Of a DNA stretch of 64,000 bases, positions 33,785 to 42,430 are shown one piece after another. This DNA is from Streptomyces sp. R28 (GTDB taxonomy: Bacteria; Actinomycetota; Actinomycetes; Streptomycetales; Streptomycetaceae), in NCBI RefSeq assembly GCF_041052385.1, contig NZ_CP163439.1, forward strand, positions 5,321,001 through 5,385,000, read 5' to 3'. The notes beneath the pieces were generated by a model. That model did no database searches, was not told the DNA's origin, and saw nothing but the letters and a program-made list of their open reading frames with translations. Made by a program: the position numbers and the translations under genes. The stretch's first letter is position 1; the number at the start of each line of letters is the position of its first letter.

Positions 33785-35284
33785 TCAGAGCGAACTTCCG
33801 GTTGTCTCTTGCTTGCCCCACTCCACTTGCGGCCCGTCGAAGTGGGCCGCGTGCCGCGGCGGATGGGCCGCGGGGCCGAGCACGAAGACGTCGTCCGCAC
33901 GGTCGAGCACGCCGCCCGAGGGATCGTCGTCGCCACCCCGACGCACGGGGTCCCGCTCCGGCATGAGGATGTCCCGCACGATGACGGCGCACAGGTACAG
34001 CGTCCCCAGCAGATGCACGCCGATGGCCCAGTGGTAGCCGTCGGGCGGCAGACCTTTATGGGCATCCCCACTGGTCGTGTACGCGAGGTACATCCAGATC
34101 CCGAGGAAGTACGCCACTTCGCACGCCTGCCAGATGAGGAAGTCCCGCCACTTCGGCCGGGCCAGCACTGCCAGGGGCACCAGCCACAGCACGTACTGCG
34201 GCGAGTAGACCTTGTTGGTGAGGATGAACGCCGCGACGATCAGGAAGGCCAGCTGCGCGAAGCGCGGACGCCGCGGCGCGGTGAGCGTGAGCGCGGCGAT
34301 GCCGGCACAGCACAGCAGCATCAGCAGGGTGGCGAGCGTGTTGACGGTTTCCGTGCTCAGCGGGTCGGTGGAGTTCTGGGCCATGATCAGCCAGAAGGAG
34401 CCGAAGTCGACGCCTCGATCCTGGCTGAACCGGTAGAACTGCGACCACCCGTCCCATGCGAGGAGCATCACCGGAAGGTTCACGACCAGCCAGGCGACGA
34501 CCGTGCCGCCCAGCGCCTTCCCGAAGTCCCGCCACTTGCCCGCACGCCAGCACAGGACGAGCAAGGGACCGAGCAGGAAGACGGGATAGAGCTTGGCGGC
34601 CGTGGCGAGTCCCAGCAGGATGCCGAAGGCGAGGGAGCGGCCGCGTGACCACATCAACATCGCGGCGGCCGTCAGGGCGACGGCCAGCAGGTCCCAGTTA
34701 ATGGTCGCGGTCAGCGCGAAGGCGGGCGCGAGGGCGACCAGCAGGCCGTCCCAGGGGCGCCGGGCCTGGGTGCGGGTCACGCAAACAGCGATGACGGCCG
34801 CGCACACCATCAGCATCCCGGCGTTGACCATCCAGTACCACTGCTCCTGGTCCTGGATGCTGCCGCTGCCCGACGTGAGCCAGGAGGCGACCTCCATGAA
34901 CACACCGGTCAGCACGGGGTATTCGAGGTACTCCATGTCGCCGGGGAGCTTGTCGAAGTACGGCACCAGCCCGTCGGCGAAGCCGCGCCCCTGGTACAGG
35001 TGCGGGATGTCCGAGTAACAGGCATGCGTGTACTGCGAACTCGCGCCGAAGAACCATGCGCCGTTGTAGCAGGGTGCCTTCTGGATCAGGCCGAGGGCGA
35101 ACATGCCGATCGCCACGAGCGCGACGATCCGCACGGGAGTCCACCAGGACGTCCCGAGCAGGGCGCGCCGTCCGATGGGGCCACCGATCAGCTCACTCCC
35201 GCTCGCGGCGACCTCGTCCGCCTTGGTCGGCCGCACCGAGTCCGGCTCGTGCACGCTCGTGGGCGTCGTCTCTGCACTGGGCAT
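33785..35284 (-). CDS. GT87-like integral membrane mannosyltransferase
   Basis: 499 residues with about ten to eleven membrane helices, resembling polyprenyl-phosphomannose-dependent alpha-mannosyltransferases of family GT87. The first loop carries QYTHACYSDIPHLYQGRG and YFDKLPGDMEYLEYPVLTG; the EYP/PV segment is typical. Later motifs: LATAAKLYPVFLLGPLLVL and NKVYSPQYVLWLVPL. Such enzymes build lipid-linked mannans in actinobacteria. ATG at 35284 (MPSAETTP) has AGGATG 8 bases upstream; ATG 35293 is an alternative. Two parS sites lie upstream. Confidence 0.84.
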   Translation of the reverse strand: MPSAETTPTSVHEPDSVRPTKADEVAASGSELIGGPIGRRALLGTSWWTPVRIVALVAIGMFALGLIQKAPCYNGAWFFGASSQYTHACYSDIPHLYQGRGFADGLVPYFDKLPGDMEYLEYPVLTGVFMEVASWLTSGSGSIQDQEQWYWMVNAGMLMVCAAVIAVCVTRTQARRPWDGLLVALAPAFALTATINWDLLAVALTAAAMLMWSRGRSLAFGILLGLATAAKLYPVFLLGPLLVLCWRAGKWRDFGKALGGTVVAWLVVNLPVMLLAWDGWSQFYRFSQDRGVDFGSFWLIMAQNSTDPLSTETVNTLATLLMLLCCAGIAALTLTAPRRPRFAQLAFLIVAAFILTNKVYSPQYVLWLVPLAVLARPKWRDFLIWQACEVAYFLGIWMYLAYTTSGDAHKGLPPDGYHWAIGVHLLGTLYLCAVIVRDILMPERDPVRRGGDDDPSGGVLDRADDVFVLGPAAHPPRHAAHFDGPQVEWGKQETTGSSL

Positions 35285-35348
35285 GGGGCACATCCTGCCG
35301 TACCTGTCTGAGAACGGTGCGAGGACGACCTGGGTGCGACGGCTGAGT

Positions 35349-35362
35349 GTTTCACGTGAAAC
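35349..35362. other. parS site (perfect), left of a pair
   Basis: GTTTCACGTGAAAC, 65 bases upstream of the GT87-like start; 18 bases centre to centre from the second copy. Confidence 0.93.
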
Positions 35363-35366
35363 CGAC

Positions 35367-35380
35367 GTTTCACGTGAAAC
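35367..35380. other. parS site (perfect), right of a pair
   Basis: GTTTCACGTGAAAC, in the gap between the PBP terminator and the GT87-like promoter region, so ParB loading would sit beside that promoter. Confidence 0.93.
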
Positions 35381-35444
35381 AGGCCGCGCCCGCTTCCCCG
35401 TCCAGGGGGGGCGAGAAGGGGGCTGAACAGCCGTACAAGCGGCA

Positions 35445-35492
35445 AAGGCCGGTGGCCGACACCCCGCTTCGTGGGTGCCGGCCACCGGCCTT
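35445..35492 (-). terminator. Terminator of the penicillin-binding protein gene
   Basis: AAGGCCGGTGGCCG pairs with CGGCCACCGGCCTT, with an inner CACCC/GGGTG stem; 23 bases after the PBP stop on the reverse strand. Confidence 0.9.
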
Positions 35493-35514
35493 CTCTCGTC
35501 AGGTGAGACGTCGG

Positions 35515-38145
35515 TCAGCCTGATGGCCCGCCGAAGATGCCTCCGTTGCCGTTGGCATTGCCTCCGGAGTTGTCCGTCTCCGTCACCGTGGGCGTAGGCG
35601 ACGAGGTCACGCCCCCGTCCGCGCCACCGTTCTGCCCACCGTTGGCGGTGTCGCACTGCCAGCTGAAGTCGCCACAGGTGGTCGTCGTCGACGGCGACGG
35701 CGACGGCAGCGACTCGGACGGCGACGGCGAGGGGCTCGGGCTCTCCTCAACAGTCTCGGTGGGCGTCGGCACCACGGTCGGCGTCGGCGTGTCGTTGATG
35801 ACCTCGCCCATGGGTACGGCCTCCGGGAAGGGCTCCGGGATGCCGTAACTCTTCATCGCCTCGACCATGTAGTCCTTCCAGACCTGAGCCGGGATGTCAC
35901 CACCGTGGATGGACGGCACGCCACCGGTGCCGTTCATGGACAGCAGCTTGCCCTTGCCGGGGTCCGTCCGGAACAGGGTCACGGCCGTGGACAGCTCCCT
36001 GGTGTACCCGACGAACCACGCCGACTTGTTCTGGTCGGTCGTACCCGTCTTGCCGGCCACCGGGAACCCGATGTCCGCGACCTTCTTACCGGTGCCGTTC
36101 TGGACCACGTTCTCCAGGACATCCGTCACGTTGTTCGCGATGTTGGCGTCCATGGCGGTCTGCTTCTTCGGGGGCTCGAACCCCTTGAGCTCTTCGCCGT
36201 CCTTGAGCACCTTGGTGACGGAGTACGGCTCGTAGTGCGCACCCTCGTTGGCGAAGCTCCCGTACGCGTCGGCCATGCGGATGGCGCTGGGGGTCGACGT
36301 ACCGAGCGAGAAGGACACGTTCCTGATGTTGGCCTTGTCGAAGAAGCCCGACGAAATGCCCATGTCGTTCGCGAGCTTCTGAGTGTTGGACAGGCCCACA
36401 TCGATGCCAAGCTGCGCGAACGGACTGTTGATGGACTGCTCCATCGCCTTCTTGAGCGTGACCATGCCCCAGGCTTTGACGCCCTCGTTCTTTTGCCGGA
36501 ACGGCTTTCCGTTGTTCCCCATGATCGGATCGCCGTTCTGATCCTTGATCTCGAGAAGGTCGTTGCCGTTGTACTTGGCCAACGGCGACAGCGGCTCGCC
36601 GGCGGTCTGGTACGTCCCGTACTTCATCGCGGCGGCAAGCACGATGGGCTTCCAGGTCGATCCGACCGGCACACCCAGCGTGTTGGCGTTGTTGGAGTAG
36701 TGGCCCTTGTCGTAGCCCTCACCGCCGTACAGCGCGACGATCGCTCCGCTCTTGGGATCGACCGACGCACCACCGAACTGGACGTACTTGTCCTTCTCGC
36801 GCTTCTTGGTGTCGAGGAAGCTCTTCCGCGTCTTCTCGACGGCCGCCGCCAGCTCGTTGACCTTCTTCTTGTCGAAGGTCGTGTAGATGCGGTAGCCGCC
36901 CTTCTCCAGGTCCTCGGGGGACAGACCCGCCTTCTTGGCGACGTACTCCTTCGCGATGTCGATGAGATAACCGCTCTGCCCGGACAGGTTCGAGTTCTGC
37001 TTCTTGAAGTCGGGGAAGCTGCCGACCTTGGCCCGGTCCGCCGCCGACATACGGTTTACCTCGACCATCCGGTCCAGGATCCACGACCAGCGTTCCTTGG
37101 CCCGCTCGGTGTTGGCCGCCGCCGTGGCACCCGCTCCCACACCGCCGTCGGGGTTGTAGAAGTTCGGGCCCTTCAGTACGGCCGCGAGGAAGGCGCACTG
37201 CGAGGTGGTGAGCTTCTTGGCGTCCACGCCGAAGTACGCCTGGGCCGCCGCTTGGATGCCGTAGGCATTACGCCCGTAGTAGGCGGTATTGAGGTAGCCG
37301 GCGAGGATGTCGTCCTTCTTCATCTGTTGGCCCACCTTGATGGAGATGAAGAGCTCCTTGAACTTACGGGAGACCGTCTGTTCCTGGCTCAGGTAGGTGT
37401 TCTTCACGAACTGCTGGGTGATGGTCGAACCACCCTGCGTCTCGCCGCCCTTCGCCATGTTGAGGAGGGCCCGCCCGATACCCGCCGGGTCGATGCCGTT
37501 GTCCTCGTAGAAGGACGCGTTCTCGGCGGAGACCACCGCGTCCTTCATGTCCTTCGGAATCTCCGCGTTGCTCACGAGCTGGCGGTTGGTCTGACCGCCG
37601 GTCGACGCCATCTGCTTGTCGTTGGACCAGTAGAAGACGTTGTTCTGGGCCAGGGCCGTGTCTTGTTGCTTCGGGATGCCCACCATGGCGTACCCGATGC
37701 CCGCCGCAGCGACCAGACCGCCCATGAAGGCCAGGAACGTCCCCGTGACGAGCCGCCACGACGGCACCCAGCGCGCCATGCCGTACTTGCCCGCGCGCGG
37801 ATAGTCGACGAACCGCTTCTTGCCCGGCGGTGCCGCGCGCCCTCTGCCGCGCCCAGGACCGTTCGGCCCGCCGGGAGCGGCACGGCGGCCACCCCGGCCA
37901 GGCTCGGCCCCTCTACGGCGGCCACCTCCACTTCTCTGGGCTGCGCGTCGTGCCTCGGCGCGACCGCCGTAGGCACGTTCCTCGCCTTCCGAACCGCTGA
38001 AACCCGACCCGTACGAGTCGGAAGGAGATCCGGTGGCGCCTCGCGGTGCCGCTCGGCGGCCGGGAGACGAGCCGGGCTGGCCGCGGCGGGCCGCGGCACG
38101 TCCGCCTCCCTGCGGCTGCGGCGGTTTGCGACGGTGCTCGCTCAT
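35515..38145 (-). CDS. Class A penicillin-binding protein (transglycosylase/transpeptidase)
   Basis: 876-residue bifunctional peptidoglycan synthase. A Gly/Arg/Pro-rich cytoplasmic tail (about 1-120) precedes one membrane helix (VTGTFLAFMGGLVAAAGIGYA). GT51 motifs: SAENASFYEDNGID and GGSTITQQFVKNTYL. Transpeptidase motifs: GSTWKPIVLAAA (catalytic Ser), SINSPFAQLG and KTGTTDQNKSAWFVGY. A Ser/Pro/Thr-rich tail then a Gly/Asn-rich end follow (with CGDFSWQCDT). ATG at 38145 follows AGGAG by 9 bases. It acts at the outer membrane face during tip growth or sporulation; which of the several Streptomyces class A PBPs cannot be told. Confidence 0.94.
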   Translation of the reverse strand: MSEHRRKPPQPQGGGRAAARRGQPGSSPGRRAAPRGATGSPSDSYGSGFSGSEGEERAYGGRAEARRAAQRSGGGRRRGAEPGRGGRRAAPGGPNGPGRGRGRAAPPGKKRFVDYPRAGKYGMARWVPSWRLVTGTFLAFMGGLVAAAGIGYAMVGIPKQQDTALAQNNVFYWSNDKQMASTGGQTNRQLVSNAEIPKDMKDAVVSAENASFYEDNGIDPAGIGRALLNMAKGGETQGGSTITQQFVKNTYLSQEQTVSRKFKELFISIKVGQQMKKDDILAGYLNTAYYGRNAYGIQAAAQAYFGVDAKKLTTSQCAFLAAVLKGPNFYNPDGGVGAGATAAANTERAKERWSWILDRMVEVNRMSAADRAKVGSFPDFKKQNSNLSGQSGYLIDIAKEYVAKKAGLSPEDLEKGGYRIYTTFDKKKVNELAAAVEKTRKSFLDTKKREKDKYVQFGGASVDPKSGAIVALYGGEGYDKGHYSNNANTLGVPVGSTWKPIVLAAAMKYGTYQTAGEPLSPLAKYNGNDLLEIKDQNGDPIMGNNGKPFRQKNEGVKAWGMVTLKKAMEQSINSPFAQLGIDVGLSNTQKLANDMGISSGFFDKANIRNVSFSLGTSTPSAIRMADAYGSFANEGAHYEPYSVTKVLKDGEELKGFEPPKKQTAMDANIANNVTDVLENVVQNGTGKKVADIGFPVAGKTGTTDQNKSAWFVGYTRELSTAVTLFRTDPGKGKLLSMNGTGGVPSIHGGDIPAQVWKDYMVEAMKSYGIPEPFPEAVPMGEVINDTPTPTVVPTPTETVEESPSPSPSPSESLPSPSPSTTTTCGDFSWQCDTANGGQNGGADGGVTSSPTPTVTETDNSGGNANGNGGIFGGPSG

Positions 38146-38446
38146 CGAACGACTACTCCTCGGGCAGGCGCACCCCTGGGCGCCTGACAACGGCGGCTGA
38201 TTTCCGGTCCCCCCGAAGTACGGATGCGGTCGGTTCCGCATTCACCCGTACTGCACCAAGGACGACGACGCCCTCAGGTGTCACTCGGTTCCCGGTGGTG
38301 TGCATGGCGCACAGACTACGCACCGTCAAAGCCCCCCTAGCCCCGAACTTCACCCCAAATCAGGCAACTCGCTCCACATGAATCGTTGATGTGATCCCGT
38401 TCACCGTTCCCCCACTTGTCGCATCCGGAAGGCCGTTCTATCGTCG

Positions 38447-38469
38447 TGATGTATCGAGTCGATACATCA
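38447..38469. promoter_or_regulatory. PadR operator, perfect 23-base palindrome
   Basis: TGATGTATCGA-G-TCGATACATCA is an 11-1-11 perfect inverted repeat 28 bases before the padR start. It contains ATGT...ACAT, the hallmark of PadR-family operators. Autoregulation of padR-ino1 is the natural reading. Confidence 0.8.
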
Positions 38470-38497
38470 GCGCGAGATATGCCGAGGAGGCGAGGGG

Positions 38498-39181
38498 ATG
38501 AGCCGACGTTCCGGGATCCTCGAGTTCGCCGTACTCGGACTGCTCCGCGAATCCCCGATGCACGGCTATGAGCTGCGCAAACGACTCAATACGTCACTGG
38601 GCGTGTTCCGTGCGTTCAGCTACGGCACGCTCTATCCCTGCCTCAAGACGCTGGTCGCCAACGGCTGGTTGATCGAGGAACCGGGGAACACCCCCGAGGA
38701 CGCCCTCACCGCACCACTCACAGGGCGTCGCGCCAAGATCGTCTACCGGTTGACGGCGGAAGGTAAGGAGTACTTCGAGGAACTGCTCTCGCAGACCGGC
38801 CCTGACGCGTACGAGGACGAGCACTTCGCTGCCCGATTTGCCTTCTTCGGACGCACCCCACAGGACGTGCGCATGCGCGTGCTGGAGGGCCGCCGCAGCC
38901 GGCTGGAGGAGCGCCTGGAGAAGATGCGCGCCTCCCTGGCACGCACCCGGGAGCGCCTCGACGACTACACGCTTGAGCTCCAGCGCCACGGGATGGAGTC
39001 CGTGGAGCGCGAAGTGCGCTGGCTGAACGAGCTCATCGAGAGCGAGCGGGCCGGGCGGGACCTCAAGGGTTTCGCCTCCGGGGGGCCCGCTCCACAGGAC
39101 ACCACATCTGGAGAGCCGGGCGATCTGCCCCGTTCCGGGGGTACCCCCGGAACGGATTCGCCCGGCGACACCGCCACGTGA
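38498..39181 (+). CDS. PadR-family transcriptional regulator
   Basis: 227 residues. Winged HTH MSRRSGILEFAVLGLLRESPMHGYELRKRLN...FSYGTLYPCLKTLVANGWL, then a C-terminal Vir-like coiled-coil dimerisation region (LEGRRSRLEERLEKMRASLARTRERLDDYTLELQ) and a Gly/Pro/Thr-rich tail. ATG at 38498 follows GAGGCGAGGGG. A perfect palindrome precedes it. The gene ends 44 bases before ino1 on the same strand, so it may control inositol synthesis; ligand unknown. Confidence 0.92.
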   Translation: MSRRSGILEFAVLGLLRESPMHGYELRKRLNTSLGVFRAFSYGTLYPCLKTLVANGWLIEEPGNTPEDALTAPLTGRRAKIVYRLTAEGKEYFEELLSQTGPDAYEDEHFAARFAFFGRTPQDVRMRVLEGRRSRLEERLEKMRASLARTRERLDDYTLELQRHGMESVEREVRWLNELIESERAGRDLKGFASGGPAPQDTTSGEPGDLPRSGGTPGTDSPGDTAT

Positions 39182-39225
39182 GAGCCCAGTCAGGGCCTCA
39201 CTCGTACACACAGGGAGCAACCGGA

Positions 39226-40308
39226 ATGGGTTCGGTTCGCGTAGCCGTCGTCGGCGTCGGCAACTGCGCCGCGTCGCTGGTTCAGGGAGTCGAGTACTAC
39301 AAGGACGCCGACCCGGCGTCCAAGGTCCCCGGCCTGATGCATGTGCAGTTCGGCGACTACCACGTGCGTGACGTCGAGTTCGTCGCCGCCTTCGATGTCG
39401 ACGCGAAGAAGGTCGGCCTCGACCTCGCGGACGCCATCGGTGCCAGCGAGAACAACACCATCAAGATCTGCGACGTGCCCCGCTCCGGCGTGACCGTCCA
39501 GCGCGGCCACACCCTCGACGGCCTCGGTAAGTACTACCGCGAGACCATCGAGGAGTCCGCAGAGGCCCCGGTCGACGTCGTCCAGGTCCTCAAGGACAAG
39601 CAGGTCGATGTCCTCGTCTGCTACCTGCCCGTGGGCTCCGAGGACGCGGCGAAGTTCTACGCCCAGTGCGCCATCGACGCCAAGGTCGCCTTCGTCAACG
39701 CCCTGCCGGTCTTCATCGCCGGTACGAAGGAGTGGGCGGACAAGTTCACCGCGGCGGGCGTCCCGATCGTCGGCGACGACATCAAGTCCCAGGTCGGCGC
39801 CACGATCACACACCGCGTCATGGCGAAGCTGTTCGAGGACCGCGGCGTCGTCCTGGACCGCACGATGCAGCTGAACGTCGGCGGCAACATGGACTTCAAG
39901 AACATGCTCGAGCGCGACCGCCTCGAGTCCAAGAAGATCTCCAAGACGCAGGCCGTCACCTCCCAGATCCCCGACCGGGACCTCGGCGAGAAGAACGTCC
40001 ACATCGGCCCGTCCGACTACGTCGCCTGGCTCGACGACCGCAAGTGGGCCTACGTCCGCCTCGAAGGCCGCGCCTTCGGTGACGTCCCGCTGAACCTGGA
40101 GTACAAGCTCGAGGTCTGGGACTCCCCGAACTCGGCCGGCGTCATCATCGACGCCCTGCGCGCCGCGAAGATCGCCAAGGACCGCGGCATCGGCGGCCCG
40201 ATCCTGTCGGCGTCGAGCTACTTCATGAAGTCCCCGCCGGTCCAGTACTTCGACGACGAGGCCCGCGAGAACGTCGAGAAGTTCATCAAGGGCGAGGTCG
40301 AGCGCTAA
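39226..40308 (+). CDS. ino1: Inositol-3-phosphate synthase
   Basis: 360-residue NAD-dependent enzyme converting glucose 6-phosphate to 1L-myo-inositol 1-phosphate, the first step to phosphatidylinositol and mycothiol. The Rossmann start is VRVAVVGVGNCAASLVQGVEYY; the conserved catalytic region is VPIVGDDIKSQVGATITHRVMAKLF ... LNVGGNMDFKNMLERDRLESKKISKTQ. ATG at 39226 with GGGAG about 7 bases upstream. The bacterial length (about 360) is normal. It probably shares an operon with padR; a hairpin follows (40349-40383). Confidence 0.95.
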   Translation: MGSVRVAVVGVGNCAASLVQGVEYYKDADPASKVPGLMHVQFGDYHVRDVEFVAAFDVDAKKVGLDLADAIGASENNTIKICDVPRSGVTVQRGHTLDGLGKYYRETIEESAEAPVDVVQVLKDKQVDVLVCYLPVGSEDAAKFYAQCAIDAKVAFVNALPVFIAGTKEWADKFTAAGVPIVGDDIKSQVGATITHRVMAKLFEDRGVVLDRTMQLNVGGNMDFKNMLERDRLESKKISKTQAVTSQIPDRDLGEKNVHIGPSDYVAWLDDRKWAYVRLEGRAFGDVPLNLEYKLEVWDSPNSAGVIIDALRAAKIAKDRGIGGPILSASSYFMKSPPVQYFDDEARENVEKFIKGEVER

Positions 40309-40348
40309 GCAGACGGCGCCGCACTAGTACGCTCCTGCCAGAGCTGCT

Positions 40349-40383
40349 GAGGGTCCCCGGGTTGCATCGCCCCGGGGGCCCTC
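40349..40383 (+). terminator. Terminator after ino1
   Basis: GAGGGTCCCCGGG and CCCGGGGGCCCTC form a near-perfect hairpin (one mismatch, T opposite G) 41 bases after the ino1 stop. Confidence 0.75.
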
Positions 40384-40405
40384 CCCGTATGTGAGGCTGT
40401 GCCCC

Positions 40406-41683
40406 ATGTCCGTCGTACGCGACCTGCGGGTCCTGCTGCGCTTCCGGAACTTCCGGCGCCTGCTCGTCGTACGCCTGCTCTCACAGGGCGCCGACGGCGT
40501 CTACCAGACCGCGCTCGCCACGTACGTCGTCTTCTCCCCGGAGAAACAGACCTCGGCCGCCGCGATCGCCTCCGCGATGGCGGTACTGCTTCTGCCGTAC
40601 TCGCTGGTGGGCCCCTTCTCCGGCGTCCTGCTGGACCGCTGGCGCCGCCGCCAGGTTCTTCTGTACGGCAGCCTGTTACGCACCGTACTGGCCTCGGTGA
40701 CAGCCGTCCTGATCATCACCGAGGTCCCGGACTGGCTCTTCTACGTCTCCGCCCTGTGCGTCACCGCCGTCAACCGCTTCGTCCTGTCCGGCCTGTCCGC
40801 CGCGCTGCCACGCGTGGTCGACGACGAGCGTCTCGTGATCGCCAACTCCCTTTCCCCGACCGCCGGAACGCTCGCCGCGAGCGTGGGGGCCGGTCTGGCC
40901 TTCGTCGTACGGCTGGCGGCCTGGGACTCCGATGCCGCCGTGGTGCTCCTGGGAGCAGCCCTGTATCTGTGCGCGGGACTTGCGTCACTGCGCATGTCGC
41001 GGGAACTTCTGGGTCCTGATCGAGAGTTGGTGCAGCCACGTCTGGCGGCGGCGCTCTCCGGCACCGCGCGCGACCTGGCGGCAGGGGTACGTCATCTCGC
41101 CACACCGCCGCGGCGGGAGGCCGTCTGGGCACTGCTCACGATGACCCTGATGCGCTTCTGCTACGGCGCCCTGCTGGTCACGCTGCTGATGCTCTGCCGG
41201 TACGCCTTCTCCTCGAACGCCGATGACGGACTCGCCCTGCTGGGGCTGGCGTTGGCGATCTCTGCCGTCGGCTTCTTCGCGGCGGCGGTGACGACCCCCT
41301 GGGCTGTGGGACGGCTGGGCTCCGGCCTCTGGATCGCGGTGTGTGCGGGGGCGGCCGCCGTCCTGGTGCCCGCACTCGGACTCCCGTTCGCCGCAACTCC
41401 CATGCTGGTGGCGGCATTCGTCCTTGGCCTGACCACGCAGGGGGCCAAGATCGCGACGGACACGATCGTGCAGGCCTCGGTCGAGGACGGCTTCCGCGGC
41501 CGGATCTTCTCCGTCTACGACGTGCTGTTCAACGTCGCGTTCGTCGGTGCCGCCGGCGTCGCCGCCCTGATACTGCCGCCGGACGGCCGCTCGACACTGC
41601 TCGTTGTCGCAGTCGCCGTCATCTACGCGGCAGTTGCTGGGGCTATGGCCCGCTTTGAACACCGGCCTGTGTCACATCAATGA
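40406..41683 (+). CDS. MFS transporter with a TTA codon
   Basis: 425 residues, 12 helices of the major facilitator superfamily (MFS_3-like; LLSQGADGVYQTALATYVVFSPEKQT near the N-terminus, loop GVLLDRWRRRQVLLYGSLLRT). Substrate unknown. ATG at 40406 (MSVVRDLRVLL) rather than the upstream GTG at 40391. Leucine codon 91 is TTA (40676-40678), so translation should depend on the bldA tRNA and be linked to aerial growth or stationary phase. Confidence 0.87.
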   Translation: MSVVRDLRVLLRFRNFRRLLVVRLLSQGADGVYQTALATYVVFSPEKQTSAAAIASAMAVLLLPYSLVGPFSGVLLDRWRRRQVLLYGSLLRTVLASVTAVLIITEVPDWLFYVSALCVTAVNRFVLSGLSAALPRVVDDERLVIANSLSPTAGTLAASVGAGLAFVVRLAAWDSDAAVVLLGAALYLCAGLASLRMSRELLGPDRELVQPRLAAALSGTARDLAAGVRHLATPPRREAVWALLTMTLMRFCYGALLVTLLMLCRYAFSSNADDGLALLGLALAISAVGFFAAAVTTPWAVGRLGSGLWIAVCAGAAAVLVPALGLPFAATPMLVAAFVLGLTTQGAKIATDTIVQASVEDGFRGRIFSVYDVLFNVAFVGAAGVAALILPPDGRSTLLVVAVAVIYAAVAGAMARFEHRPVSHQ

Positions 41684-41793
41684 CACAGAGCCACTCCCAG
41701 TTACTTGGATGTCAGTGGGGACCGATAACTTACGTGCGTCTTATTTCCGCGCTTAGTTCGCGCCACGCACGAAAGTTCTAGGGGGACCCCCAA

Positions 41794-42333
41794 GTGACAA
41801 CTCCGCCGCCCCAGGGCAACCCGTTCGCCCAGGGCCAGAACCCGTACGCCCAGGGGCAGCAGCCCTACGGTCAGCCTCAGGGCCAGGCACCGTACCCGCC
41901 CCAGGGCGGCTACCCGCAGCAGCCGGGCCAGCCCGGGTTCCCTCAGCAGGGGGCGGCGCCTTACGCACCGGTTCCGCCACAGCCGCGCCGCAAGCTCAGC
42001 TTCAAGACGATCAAGAACATCGTCATCGTCCTGGCGGCTATAACCGTGGCCATCGGCGGCTACATTGCCAGCCGGGATGACGCGGAGACGGCGGCGGTCG
42101 GGGACTGCATGCACCGCGGCAGCACCAGTTCCACCCGCCCGGACCTTGAGGTCGTCGACTGCAGCTCTTCGGAGGCTCAGTACGTGGTGCTGGCCAAGAT
42201 CGAGGGGTCGTACACCACCGAGGTCGCGGCCAGCAGCAAGTGCGAAAGCGAGGCCAAGGACTTCGAGTACACGTACACGCAGAGCAACAAGAGCAGCGAA
42301 TTCCTGCTCTGCCTGAAGGAGTACAAGAAGTAG
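41794..42333 (+). CDS. LppU/SCO3897-type membrane-anchored protein
   Basis: 179 residues. N-terminal ~65 residues are a low-complexity Gln/Pro/Gly/Tyr repeat (QGQNPYAQGQQPYGQPQGQ), then one membrane helix (TIKNIVIVLAAITVAIGGYIA) and an extracellular domain with four cysteines (GDCMHRG, VVDCSSSEAQYVVLAKI, SSKCESE, LLCLKEYKK). Matches the LppU/SCO3897 family; the role is unknown. GTG at 41794, with AGGGGGA upstream. Ends in convergence with cca across two parS palindromes. Confidence 0.82.
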   Translation: MTTPPPQGNPFAQGQNPYAQGQQPYGQPQGQAPYPPQGGYPQQPGQPGFPQQGAAPYAPVPPQPRRKLSFKTIKNIVIVLAAITVAIGGYIASRDDAETAAVGDCMHRGSTSSTRPDLEVVDCSSSEAQYVVLAKIEGSYTTEVAASSKCESEAKDFEYTYTQSNKSSEFLLCLKEYKK

Positions 42334-42345
42334 GGCCGACGCCAA

Positions 42346-42379
42346 GAGGGACGGTGTTTCACGTGAAACACCGTCCCTC
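42346..42379. terminator. 34-bp perfect palindrome with parS core
   Basis: Arms GAGGGACGGT...ACCGTCCCTC surround parS, centre 42362|42363, with no mismatch over 17 base pairs. Lies 13 bases after the LppU-like stop, between convergent genes; its transcript would fold into a long hairpin. Confidence 0.6.
42356..42369. other. parS site (perfect)
   Basis: GTTTCACGTGAAAC, core of the 34-bp palindrome. Confidence 0.93.
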
Positions 42380-42388
42380 CGGCATCCT

Positions 42389-42420
42389 CGGGGTGATGTT
42401 TCACGTGAAACATCACCCCG
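42389..42420. terminator. 32-bp perfect palindrome with parS core
   Basis: Arms CGGGGTGAT...ATCACCCCG surround parS, centre 42404|42405, followed by TTT on the plus strand. Ten bases before the cca stop codon position; second of two tandem parS hairpins, 42 bases apart. Confidence 0.6.
42398..42411. other. parS site (perfect)
   Basis: GTTTCACGTGAAAC, core of the 32-bp palindrome. Confidence 0.93.
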
Positions 42421-42430
42421 TTTCACAGCT

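Noticed and set aside
35905..38187. 760-codon plus-strand frame opposite the PBP gene
   Set aside because: Antisense of a gene with all PBP catalytic motifs.
42177..42416. Short minus frame MFHVKHHPEDAGG...FHVKHRPS
   Set aside because: Created by two parS sites; no coding support.
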